Assembly (NCBI GenBank): GCA_963677375.2 | Contig: CAXXIF010000004.1 | Span: forward strand, 539,247 to 603,246 | Origin: Pseudaeromonas sp963677375 | Lineage (GTDB): Bacteria; Pseudomonadota; Gammaproteobacteria; Enterobacterales; Aeromonadaceae | DNA: 64,000 bases | Reading direction: 5' to 3' | Shown: positions 51,765 through 58,961 of the stretch, in pieces | Layout of the letters: every line of letters begins with the position of its first letter | Numbering within the stretch: position 1 is the stretch's first letter | Translations under genes and position numbers: made by a program | The notes under the pieces: model-generated | Told to the model about the DNA's origin: nothing | Database searches by the model: none | What the model saw: the letters and a program-made list of their open reading frames with translations, nothing else

Positions 51765-52509
51765 AGCCCTGCTCGCGATGCTCAAACAGCTGAAGCTCTA
51801 TGGCATGCGTCAGAGTGTGCAGGACTTAAGCTTACAAAATGCACCCGCCTGGCAACACGCACAGCCGATGCTGGAAACGCTACTCAAAGCGGAAGTCGCA
51901 GACCGCGAAGTCCGCTCCGTCGCTTACCAGATGAGTGCCGCCAGATTCTCTGCATACCGCGACCTGTATGGGTTTAACTTCGCAGAAAGTGAGGTGGATG
52001 AACGACTGGTGCAGGATTTACACCGCTGTGAGTTTATTCAAAGCAGCCAGAATCTGGTGTTCGTCGGCGGACCTGGCACCGGCAAAACCCATCTGGCCAC
52101 GGCAATTGGTGTTCAGGCCATCCAGCATCACGGCCTGAGAGTGCGGTTTATCTCCACTCTGGAACTGGTGAATGCGCTGGAGCTTGAAAAGCGCAAAGAC
52201 CAATGTGGGCGCATTGCAGCAAGACTCAGCGGTGTGGACTTAGTGGTACTCGATGAACTGGGCTATGTGCCATTCAGCCAAAATGGCGGTGCGCTATTGT
52301 TCCATCTGCTCAATAAGCTGTATGAAAAGACCAGCGTCATTATCACCACCAACCTGAACTTCAGCGAATGGCCCAAGGTGTTTGGCGACGCAAAGATGAC
52401 CACAGCCCTGCTGGACCGGCTCACCCATCACTGCCATATCATCGAAACTGGTAATAACAGTTATCGGTTTAAAGAATCAACCAAGAAAGCAAAAACAGCG
52501 CGGAGGTAA
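51754..52509 (+). CDS. istB: IS21-family helper ATPase IstB
   Basis: The 251-residue AAA+ protein has Walker A GGPGTGKTHLATA near 104-116, Walker B LVVLDELGYVPFS, and a sensor region VIITTNLNFSEWPKVF. IstB assembles on target DNA and directs IstA insertion. No disruption is seen. Confidence 0.95.
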   Translation: MHIEALLAMLKQLKLYGMRQSVQDLSLQNAPAWQHAQPMLETLLKAEVADREVRSVAYQMSAARFSAYRDLYGFNFAESEVDERLVQDLHRCEFIQSSQNLVFVGGPGTGKTHLATAIGVQAIQHHGLRVRFISTLELVNALELEKRKDQCGRIAARLSGVDLVVLDELGYVPFSQNGGALLFHLLNKLYEKTSVIITTNLNFSEWPKVFGDAKMTTALLDRLTHHCHIIETGNNSYRFKESTKKAKTARR

Positions 52510-52605
52510 GGCTTGAGAAAAAACAAATCTTATTGCGATACTGACTGAGTAAAGCGGATCAAAATTCGATGCAAATGGTGGATCAGTTTTGCCTGCAAAT
52601 GAACA

Positions 52606-52839
52606 AATGACTGCAAGAACGCTAGAAGAGCACCATTGCATGGCCAATGCGTACCCATCACAAGACGAACCGTTCGTTTGTTGGAAGTGATCCAGCGTGA
52701 ATTCCCAGCGATAGAGTTGGAAGCGCTGGTTGTCCCTGAGGACTTATCGAAGATCCAACATCTGCTGAACGAATCCACCAACAACGAAGCCGCGCAAATC
52801 ACGCTGGATGCGCCAAGCGATGAAGTTATAAAATACTGA
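52606..52839 (+). pseudogene. 3' part of an ORF truncated by IS21
   Basis: A frame is open from the IS21 right end to TGA at 52839 with no proper start (a TTG at 52636 is the first candidate). The end reads RTVRLLEVIQREFPAIELEALVVPEDL, KIQHLLNESTNNEAAQITLDA, PSDEVIKY. The last ~35 residues recur in a second fragment at 53548-53678. The family is unknown. Confidence 0.55.
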
Positions 52840-53080
52840 TTTGTATAGAAATATTGGATTGGTGTAATAAGGAGATTGGGGAAGCAACATAATAGCTGCT
52901 TCCCCTTTCTTTGTTCCTTACACCGGGATGATGACTCTACGCTATCCATGACAACCTGCGAGAAGCGTTTAAGAAGCCTGATAGCGGGTCAATGGGGACT
53001 GTGGGCATGAATGTCCGCCAGACAGCGTAAAGTGGCGGGATGGGGTGTTAAATCGCTTGTCGAGGGTTTTACACAGAGCT
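52730..53080 (+). repeat. Copy A of an imperfect ~350-bp direct repeat
   Basis: This holds the 3' end of an ORF (STNNEAAQITLDAPSDE), a terminator and a noncoding stretch (ACACCGGGATG, TTTAAGAAG, GGGACTGTGGGCATGAATGTC). It matches copy B at 53563-53915 closely, with scattered substitutions. It ends about 95 bp before the HTH gene. Confidence 0.8.
52878..52905 (+). terminator. Terminator within repeat copy A
   Basis: GGGGAAGCA pairs with TGCTTCCCC over a 10-nt loop and is followed by TTTCTTTG. The equivalent hairpin in copy B is at 53717-53744. Confidence 0.8.
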
Positions 53081-53175
53081 GGAGGCGGAATGTGTAAGGG
53101 GTAATCCCATCAATTGACTAGTATTACTAGCAGGTATACAGTTATTCAACCTGCATACACATAAGAGCCCACGAG

Positions 53176-53532
53176 ATGCCAAAACCACCTATGATTCGCC
53201 AAACCCGGACTACAGGCTTGACCGCTGCTGAAGCAGATATGCTACAACCTGACAACCTCACTGTTTCGATCAGGAATGGAAAGCGAACGGTTGAAGGCTA
53301 TAACCAGAATGGCGAGAAGGTCGTCATCCAAACGACCATAATTAATCGGGATTCTAGGACGAATAACGGCTTTAGGAGTCAAACAGTGACGGTCTGCGAT
53401 AAACTCTCGATTTCTGAACGTAGGGAAGCTGTTCGTCGACTAAAGAATGAAGCTAATCTTTCACAAACGGAAATAGCCAGAAGGCTTGGTGTTTCCCAAA
53501 AAACGGTATCAAACGATCTGAATGCCGAATGA
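53176..53532 (+). CDS. Small helix-turn-helix DNA-binding protein, unknown family
   Basis: The 118 residues have a basic, beta-rich N-terminal part (NLTVSIRNGKRTVEGYNQNGEKVVIQ) and a C-terminal helix-turn-helix of the region-4/Trp-repressor kind (LSISERREAVRRLKNEANLSQTEIARRLGVSQKTVSNDL). It could regulate neighbouring cargo genes. It is placed exactly between the two repeat copies, so it may be a swappable module. ATG 53176 or 53191 could be used; the ribosome binding site is weak. Confidence 0.6.
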   Translation: MPKPPMIRQTRTTGLTAAEADMLQPDNLTVSIRNGKRTVEGYNQNGEKVVIQTTIINRDSRTNNGFRSQTVTVCDKLSISERREAVRRLKNEANLSQTEIARRLGVSQKTVSNDLNAE

Positions 53533-53547
53533 TCATGCAGCTGTAGA

Positions 53548-53678
53548 TTGTCAACGATGAGTTGTTCGTTTTATCGGAGAGCTCTGTACAAATCCAAGAC
53601 TTGCTGAACAGTTCCACCAACAACGAAGCAGCGCAAATCACGCTGGATGCGCCGAGCGATGAAAAGATAACCGACTGA
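53548..53678 (+). pseudogene. Second copy of the truncated ORF end
   Basis: The frame reads IVNDELFVLSESSVQIQDLL, NSSTNNEAAQITLDAPSDEK, ITD and stop at 53676-53678. It has no start and is preceded by a stop codon. The C-terminal region is nearly identical to that at 52606-52839. Confidence 0.5.
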
Positions 53679-53915
53679 TAGATATAGCAATATTTGGTTG
53701 GTGTAATAAGGCAATTGGGGAAGAAACATAATAGCTGCTTCCCCTTTCTTTTTACCTGACACCGGGATGGTGACACTAACCTATCCATAACAACTTGCGA
53801 GAAGCGTTTAAGAAGTCCGATAGCGGGTCAATAAGGACTGTGGGCATGAATGTCAGCAAGACGGAGTAAAATGGCGGGATGAGTGGTTAAAATCTCTTGT
53901 AGAGGGGATTACCTG
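53563..53915 (+). repeat. Copy B of the imperfect ~350-bp direct repeat
   Basis: This is the same order as copy A: ORF 3' end, terminator hairpin (53717-53744, GGGGAAGAAACATAATAGCTG...CCCC), then TTGCGAGAAGCGTTTAAGAAG and GGACTGTGGGCATGAATGTC. It ends about 90 bp before the convergent membrane/coiled-coil gene. Confidence 0.8.
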
Positions 53916-54004
53916 ACCCTGCCATGAGAAGTTCTAGCGAATTAAAGGATCTAGCCGTGAGTTTCTTAACGTGGTGCGAGTCCAGAGCGAGGTTGAGCAC
54001 CATG

Positions 54005-54604
54005 TTAGATATTGAACTTAAGCTCGCGGCGTACTTCATCACAAATTTGCAAGAGAACCGGATTTACACCACTTATAACGATGTTTGCCTGCTGCTGCCA
54101 AGAGGACGAATTACCGGGGGCTGCATTGTTAAGCATGTGGTTGATATGACCCATTACCTGCCCTAGAGCACTCATAAACTGTGAGTTGGATGCGAAAAAT
54201 ACGGACTTCATCGAGCAGAACTTGTATAGCTCTTCGAACTTGTCGGCCGCATCTCTGATTGTTTGCAGGTTGCCAGTTACCGAATGTGGAAATAAGGGGA
54301 CGACAAAACTCTCCATCAGGAGTTTAATTTCTGCCAATTTTGAATATGCCTCTGTAAGTACCTCGACGCGTTTGGAGTAGTTTGCATTTACAACGAACGT
54401 GATTCTGTCTAGCTCACTCTTGAACTGTGCAAGATTGGTCTGCTGGACTTCCTCTATCATCTTTAGACGCTCACTGAGTCTCATATTGGCAAGACGAGCT
54501 TGTTCAGCAGCTTCTTCTGCTTTACGGCTATTGAATATAGCGCCGATCAATGTAATGAAGGCAGCGGAAATACTTGCAAGCGCTGCGACTACAGCTGGTT
54601 CCAT
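54005..54604 (-). CDS. Membrane-anchored coiled-coil protein of unknown function
   Basis: The ~199 residues have an N-terminal hydrophobic helix (PAVVAALASISAAFITLIGAIF) anchoring it in the membrane, then a charged coiled coil (RKAEEAAEQARLANMRLSERLKMIEEVQQ) and a helical C-terminal domain (LDRITFVVNANYSKRVEVLTEAYSKLAEIKLL). ATG 54604 has GGAGGT 5 nt upstream. It lies downstream of the TIR-caspase genes on the same strand, 105 bp after the end of the caspase extension, with a GCTGTACG/CGTACAGC hairpin (54633-54655) in between, so it may be a separate transcript. Family not recognised. Confidence 0.7.
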   Translation of the reverse strand: MEPAVVAALASISAAFITLIGAIFNSRKAEEAAEQARLANMRLSERLKMIEEVQQTNLAQFKSELDRITFVVNANYSKRVEVLTEAYSKLAEIKLLMESFVVPLFPHSVTGNLQTIRDAADKFEELYKFCSMKSVFFASNSQFMSALGQVMGHINHMLNNAAPGNSSSWQQQANIVISGVNPVLLQICDEVRRELKFNI

Positions 54605-54709
54605 GGAAACCTCCAATGTAAAACTAACCTGCGCTGTACGGCTATATCGTACAGCGATCGAAGAGCAAAGTTGAACGCTGGATTATGCGATTTTTTTTGC
54701 GCTGCAAAA

Positions 54710-54890
54710 TCAAAGTTTTTTCTCTTTCACAAGACGCCAGTATTGATAACCGAGTGCGGTAAGACGGCATGACTTTGAGTTTATGGCGGCGAAATACATA
54801 AACTCCTCGTCAACTGGCACAACCAGTCCAACACTCTGAAGTTTCTGAAGATCTTTGAATATTGCTACGTTGCAGGTTTTGCCTGTGCAT
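54710..54890 (-). pseudogene. Out-of-frame C-terminal extension of the caspase-like gene
   Basis: In the -1 frame relative to the caspase gene, a clean reading frame without a start continues past its stop: TCNVAIFKDLQKLQSVGLVV, PVDEEFMYFAAINSKSCRLT, ALGYQYWRLVKEKKL, stop at 54710-54712. It looks like a small winged-helix-type segment (CRLTALGYQYWRLV). The two frames overlap around GCAAAACC at ~54882-54891. Either a single-base indel truncated the caspase protein, or ribosomal frameshifting at A-AAA-C joins them. Confidence 0.6.
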
Positions 54891-55656
54891 CAGTATCTTC
54901 ATATGACGGATCAAGCTTGTGCTCGGAGTCTGGGGTTGTGAAGTATTGCGTAATCCTTCGCATTACCTCGAATGGCACTTTCGGCGGGAGCTTACGTAAT
55001 GAGGCAAAACTTGTAACATTGGTTTTAAAGATTGGGCGCTGGTCCCACGCTCCGAGCGCCTCATCGACATACGCGTATAGCGATCCCGGGGTGATGTTGC
55101 CGCGCAGGTCTGCTGCTCCACCCTGAAGTGCATCAATAACTAATGAGGTAAAAACCCCAGAGCCATTGACTTCAATTGCATACTCAGTATCTCTGCTGGC
55201 GGTAAGAACCGAAAGCCCTTCGGACAATTGGGCGATGGAGACCGCTCCAAGGCTCGGCGTACCCATTGCGCCCGAATGGCAACAATCCAAGATGATTACT
55301 TTGTTCTTTGCCTTCGATTGGTTTGCGAGGGTAAGTACAACATCCATTGACACACCCTCATCGTATTTGTTGGCGTCAGTGGTGACGAGATATCCCCCAG
55401 TACTTTTCACGTAGCCGTGTCCAGAGAAATAGAGTAGCGCCATATCCGCATCACCGGCAAACAACTGCTCAATTGCCTCTCTAAGTACCGGCCGCGTAAT
55501 TGCCGTGCTTGGGCATGTTATCAGGCGAACGCTAAAATTTGGGGAGCCATCGCCATGAGATTCAAGAATTGTTGCGATTGCATTCGCATCGTTCACACAC
55601 CCGCTGAGTGGCGACGATGGATAGTCATTGACCCCTACAACGAGTGCTTTTCTCAT
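54865..55656 (-). CDS. Caspase-like (peptidase C14) protease, probable TIR-activated effector
   Basis: The ~263 residues form a metacaspase-type domain: KALVVGVNDYPSSPLSGCVNDA at the start, catalytic His80 in LLYFSGHGY and the catalytic Cys pair 125-126 in IILDCCHSGAMG. Together these form a complete His-Cys dyad. A ~60-residue C-terminal part follows. ATG 55656 is 10 bp after the TIR gene stop. Caspase-like proteases paired with TIR proteins act as suicide effectors in Thoeris-type phage defence, cleaving cell proteins when a TIR-made nucleotide signal appears; this role is inferred here. A further ~50 residues are encoded in the -1 frame after the stop. Confidence 0.85.
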   Translation of the reverse strand: MRKALVVGVNDYPSSPLSGCVNDANAIATILESHGDGSPNFSVRLITCPSTAITRPVLREAIEQLFAGDADMALLYFSGHGYVKSTGGYLVTTDANKYDEGVSMDVVLTLANQSKAKNKVIILDCCHSGAMGTPSLGAVSIAQLSEGLSVLTASRDTEYAIEVNGSGVFTSLVIDALQGGAADLRGNITPGSLYAYVDEALGAWDQRPIFKTNVTSFASLRKLPPKVPFEVMRRITQYFTTPDSEHKLDPSYEDTDAQAKPAT

Positions 55657-55666
55657 AATGTCATAC

Positions 55667-56080
55667 TCATTTCTTGTTTTTGCCTTCACCCATCATTTGG
55701 TCAATCGCGTTGGCAATCTTTTCCCAGTCCCAGGCGATCGTGCGATTGCGTTGAAGACCGTCAGGTAGGTTACTCGACGTATCTGCACCACCAACGTAGA
55801 CGCCAAAGACGGGGACATTCAGGTCTTTTGCCATTTTAATTTCCTTGACCACTCCTGTTGCACTTGCCATTGTTTTGCCAACCAGAACAATCAGCATGTT
55901 TGTCTTGTTGATTTTGTCCTTTACGATGGCTTCCCATTGGGTCTGTGGCATTGATGACTTGGCCGACCAGTCCTGAATTGAGAAAGGGGACTTGGAGTTA
56001 CTCGCTTGGCCGACAAAAAGAATCTTTTCGGTCACATTGTGATCGTAGTCAAAACTGATAAAAGCTCTGGGGTCTGCCAT
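55667..56080 (-). CDS. TIR-like signalling protein (ThsB / DUF1863 type)
   Basis: The ~137 residues have the MTH538/DUF1863 TIR-like fold: ADPRAFISFDYDHNVTEKILFVGQ, FSIQDWSAKSSM, the strand TNMLIVLVGKTMASATGVVKEI with a candidate catalytic Glu at 80, then VPVFGVYVGGAD. This matches the ThsB class, whose members convert NAD+ to cyclic ADP-ribose-type signals after phage sensing. ATG 56080 is preceded by AAGGAAG. Placement directly before a caspase-like gene suggests the pair is a sensor-effector module. The enzymatic activity is inferred from family only. Confidence 0.87.
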   Translation of the reverse strand: MADPRAFISFDYDHNVTEKILFVGQASNSKSPFSIQDWSAKSSMPQTQWEAIVKDKINKTNMLIVLVGKTMASATGVVKEIKMAKDLNVPVFGVYVGGADTSSNLPDGLQRNRTIAWDWEKIANAIDQMMGEGKNKK

Positions 56081-56165
56081 TTTCAACTTCCTTGGTTGGA
56101 TGGGCTGGTGATTTGCGGCGCATATCATTCAAGGCCGGGAGTGCTCTCGACCTTGGTGTAATGCC

Positions 56166-56339
56166 TCACGGCTTCTTTGGTGGCGCAATTGAGGCAGGTT
56201 TTGCTTCGCTTGTTGTGGGTTGATAGCCGCCCTGGACGTTATCGCCAGTCGGTGCTGGCATTGGGCTGGAAGATGGCTGATAACCTTTTTTGACAGGTTG
56301 CCAGCCTTCAGTTGACGGAACTAGTTTATTCTCTGACAT
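56166..56339 (-). CDS. 57-residue Gln/Pro-rich protein with repeated GYQP motif
   Basis: MSENKLVPSTEGWQPVKKGY, QPSSSPMPAPTGDNVQGGYQ and PTTSEAKPASIAPPKKP: low-complexity, disordered, with WQP, GYQP and GYQP repeats. ATG 56339 has GAAGGAG 7 nt upstream and overlaps the stop of the DUF6338-like gene by 14 bp, a coupling that argues for genuine translation. No domain is recognisable. Similar short YQP-type proteins have been noticed beside DUF6338 genes, so it may be a partner or scaffold; this is inference. Confidence 0.7.
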   Translation of the reverse strand: MSENKLVPSTEGWQPVKKGYQPSSSPMPAPTGDNVQGGYQPTTSEAKPASIAPPKKP

Positions 56340-56940
56340 TACTTTCTCCTTCGGTTAATTTGAACAACTCAACTGTCAATATCTCGGATGAGAGGATGAG
56401 AATTCCTGCGGTTTCATTTCGTGGGCGTTCAAAGCCTCCATCGTCATTCAACACCCAGTTCTCTTCAAGATAGAGTTGCTCGGCTGCGGGAGAACTTGAT
56501 GCGAACGAATCGGAACCATAACGGCCAGCAATCTTCTTTCCATCTTTTAGCGTAACGATGACCCAGTATGGCTTCCGTTGAGCGAATACGAAATCCCATG
56601 GTTTTGCGGTGGGATGTGGCATCGAGCGTTGGAAAAACTCAGTTGTTCGAAGCATCTTGAGCACGAAGGCCCAAGCTATTGGTGCAATCAGAAGAACGAA
56701 AACATAGAACAACACGTACGCAGTGGGGTGCGACTGACGGACTTGATTGGTTTCAATCGAATAAATCGGCCACAGCAGGAGAGCGTAGTTGATTGAACTG
56801 TAGGCAACCGCGTCAATGAGGAGCTTGTCAGACTCTTTCGGTGTGCCGGGAAAGAGCAGCTCATAAGTTTTGAGGCTGACAAAACCCGGAATCACGAAAG
56901 CTATGAACAGCAAGAGCTTATTGGCATCCCAAATATCCAT
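56326..56940 (-). CDS. DUF6338-like membrane protein, first gene of the TIR-caspase operon
   Basis: The 204 residues have three hydrophobic helices (about 9-29, 45-63, 74-97: LLLFIAFVIPGFVSLKTYELL; YSSINYALLLWPIYSI; LFYVFVLLIAPIAWAFVLKML) and a ~100-residue cytosolic domain with KPYWVIVTLKDGKKIAGRYG, typical of DUF6338. Its function is unknown; similar proteins occur in defence islands. AAGGGA lies 8 nt before ATG 56940. It heads the minus-strand run to the small YQP protein, TIR and caspase. The promoter must lie in 56941-57170, where no other gene is seen. Confidence 0.8.
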   Translation of the reverse strand: MDIWDANKLLLFIAFVIPGFVSLKTYELLFPGTPKESDKLLIDAVAYSSINYALLLWPIYSIETNQVRQSHPTAYVLFYVFVLLIAPIAWAFVLKMLRTTEFFQRSMPHPTAKPWDFVFAQRKPYWVIVTLKDGKKIAGRYGSDSFASSSPAAEQLYLEENWVLNDDGGFERPRNETAGILILSSEILTVELFKLTEGESNVRE

Positions 56941-57360
56941 CAGTGTTCCCTTAAGGCATAACGACTATATTCAACATTCAACGTCGGTGAAATCTGCATA
57001 TTATGAGTGCTCAATCGACTACTTTCCTGTTTATCCAGATGAGAGTCCTGCTCGAACTAGTCAACGTTGGCGCCCTAGCTGTCGTTACCGGCTTGCACAA
57101 GAGCTATGTTCGCACTCGCAGCCAGTTGATGACGCGTAAGAGTCCCACAATACCACCGCACTTTAACAATTAACATTTGCCGTTATCACAGAATGTGCGA
57201 TTACTCGACGGAGCTTGTTTCGCATTGCGCAAATCGGGCTCGTTGCGCCAGGCGAAGTACGCATAACCTGCTGATATTTCATTAAATTCAGGTGAGGTGT
57301 AATAGCCCCATTGGGGGCATATACATAGACATAACTTCCACCCGCCCAGATAACAAAAAA

Positions 57361-57396
57361 ACAAGCCTCCCAGCGCCAGGCTGGGGATACTTGTTT
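57361..57396 (-). terminator. Strong hairpin with T-run, terminator on the minus strand
   Basis: ACAAG-CCTCCCAGC-GCCA-GGCTGGGG-ATA-CTTGT forms a stable stem. On the minus strand it is followed by TTTTTTT; a shorter TTTT on the plus strand makes it partly bidirectional. It separates the DUF2787 side from the defence operon. To its left, 57170-57340 shows a doubtful partial frame (YVYAPNGAIT-like) with no start. Confidence 0.8.
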
Positions 57397-57439
57397 TGCG
57401 GTATTGGTGGTGAGAGAGAGCTCCTGAAACAGACGAAGG

Positions 57440-57489
57440 ATGGACTAACCCTTGAAGCCGCTGATCGGTTTCAACTCGGGTTAGTCCAT
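57440..57489. ncRNA. 50-nt nested near-perfect hairpin, possible structured RNA
   Basis: The 12-bp arms ATGGACTAACCC/GGGTTAGTCCAT (57440-57451, 57478-57489) enclose a second stem TTGAAGCCG/CGGTTTCAA with loop CTGAT and a 3-nt CTC bulge on the right side. Length and pairing exceed a normal terminator and no T-run follows. It lies 95 bp after the DUF2787 stop. It might be a small RNA, a recombination or processing site; integron attC core sequences were checked and do not fit. Confidence 0.4.
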
Positions 57490-57584
57490 GGTTCCTTGTC
57501 GGGCCTGACAAGATGACTTCGGCAACTGAACTACCAGCCCTGGATTGCGGTTGGCTCCTGTGCCTCTCCTGTCCGGAGCAACGA

Positions 57585-58004
57585 TTAGCCACTCACTCGG
57601 ACGGTAAACACGCCCATCTGGTAGTAGTTCACAAAGTTCGACTCCCACATCTTATACAGCTCTCGGGCCGACGCTGGTCCCATCTGGCCGTAGCGGATCA
57701 AGTAGTACTCCTTGCTCAAAAAGTTGAAGTCGATGTCTTTGACCAGCTCCGCCATATCTTCCGGCCCCTGATAGCTAAAGTCGGTTACGTAATCGATTTG
57801 CCATCGCCCTCTACGCTTGAGCAGGCGGATTTCTACCGGATGAAAACCCCCATGAACCGGGCCGTAGTTCGGATCACGAAAGTTAAAGACCAGACTGGAT
57901 TGACCCTTGAGACTCATCCCGGATTTCTCCAGCTCCTGACTCAAGATATCCATCAATCCCTGACTAACAGGCAGGGCAAAACCTTCCGCAAATGGAATTG
58001 TCAT
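57585..58004 (-). CDS. DUF2787 family protein
   Basis: The ~139 residues (MTIPFAEGFALPVSQGLMDILSQEL; SSLVFNFRDPNYGPVHGGFHPVEIRL; IDYVTDFSYQGP) match DUF2787, found in mobile islands of Vibrionales and Aeromonadales, function unknown. ATG 58004 has GAGGTG upstream; the frame starts at 58037. It is 72 bp after the next gene on the same strand and may be co-transcribed with it. Confidence 0.82.
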   Translation of the reverse strand: MTIPFAEGFALPVSQGLMDILSQELEKSGMSLKGQSSLVFNFRDPNYGPVHGGFHPVEIRLLKRRGRWQIDYVTDFSYQGPEDMAELVKDIDFNFLSKEYYLIRYGQMGPASARELYKMWESNFVNYYQMGVFTVRVSG

Positions 58005-58076
58005 AATCACCTCAGTTGGAATAATCGAAGACCTCACCCTGGAGAGGGTGGGTACTATGCACGGGTTATTAGCGGG

Positions 58077-58826
58077 TTAATTGAGTGATTGCGAGATGGG
58101 GTTGGATTCATCGGTCAGTCGTTCTGCCAGGGTCGATGACAGGGACGTAAGTCGCTGAGAATAATCAGCAACCAACTCATGCAGCATCGGATTACCGTCA
58201 GCTTTCTTGAGTAGCTTCAAACCCTCGGAGCGCAGGATGGCACACAGGAACCCGGCATTGTTGGCGCTGCCGCTCTTGAACAGTTTCTTCATCACACTGG
58301 ATTTGAACGGCTTATCTGCGGGTAACGACAGCAAGATCTCATCCACTGCTGACAGCTCAATCCACTCCTTACTGTGCAGACCACCACCTTGATTGCCGGT
58401 AATTCTCAGGAACAACTCTCCCGAGAACTCATGGCGACCGATGGCATAGAAAATCAATCCTTCTGAGCGAGGACTGAGTTTACTGGCGGTATATCGCACC
58501 AAAACCTGGATAGGGTCTTTCTGGGTAGAGCTTTCAGTTTTCTCCTTCTCAACCGACTCCTCAGACTCTTCTGAAGGAGCGGAGAGCGGGTCGTGAAGGC
58601 TGACTTCGGGGGTTGGGATGTCGCCGGAGCTGGGGCCAGCCTTGTCGGCGTCAGCCGCAAGGTCTGGCGATAAAGGCTCGGCGCAGCCGCTAGCTCCGGG
58701 AGTGATCAGGTTGTTTTCAGTGAGTGAATCATCGATTAATAAATCATCAGCGGATTGGGCTGCTGATAATGCTGAGTGGGTCGGCTTCATCACTTCATCA
58801 GCACGGAATTTGCGGGGTCTTGCCAT
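58077..58826 (-). CDS. Island-encoded protein of unknown function
   Basis: The ~249 residues have a basic start (MARPRKFRADEVMKP), a long acidic/Ser-rich disordered stretch (about 20-105: PSEESEESVEKEKTESSTQK), then a folded helical C-terminal part (DPIQVLVRYTASKLSPRSEGLIFYAIGRHEFSGELFLRITGNQGGG). ATG 58826 has GAGGA upstream. No family is recognised; the arrangement suggests a DNA- or partner-binding accessory protein of the element. Confidence 0.65.
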   Translation of the reverse strand: MARPRKFRADEVMKPTHSALSAAQSADDLLIDDSLTENNLITPGASGCAEPLSPDLAADADKAGPSSGDIPTPEVSLHDPLSAPSEESEESVEKEKTESSTQKDPIQVLVRYTASKLSPRSEGLIFYAIGRHEFSGELFLRITGNQGGGLHSKEWIELSAVDEILLSLPADKPFKSSVMKKLFKSGSANNAGFLCAILRSEGLKLLKKADGNPMLHELVADYSQRLTSLSSTLAERLTDESNPISQSLN

Positions 58827-58961
58827 GGTGGTGTCCTCTTCAATAAATGGATGACCGGAGATAAATAATCTCGTCATCAATCACGGGTCATAGATAAAGG
58901 GTCATAGAAAACTGGAAGTCGGGTCGCGGGGGATAACGGTGAATAACGGATAGGACTAAAC

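Larger units (their letters stand above)
50152..52605 (+). mobile_element. IS21-family insertion sequence
   Basis: istA and istB overlap and are flanked by multiple-repeat ends typical of IS21: left TGTTGATTTGCA...GGAACTGATCCAC with a second TTTGCATCG...AACTGATCCAC, and the reverse complement at the right (CATTTGCATCGA...TTTTGATCCGC; TTTGCAGGCAAAACTGATCCAC). Ends are approximate within a few bases and no target duplication was obvious. Both genes look intact, so the element may be active. Its right end interrupts an ORF. Confidence 0.85.

Noticed and set aside
53924..54166. 80-codon plus-strand ORF
   Set aside because: It lies opposite the membrane/coiled-coil gene, has no ribosome binding site and no recognisable content.
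57440..57489. Integron attC site
   Set aside because: The arms lack the RYYYAAC and GTTRRRY core sites in the required places and no integron integrase is present.
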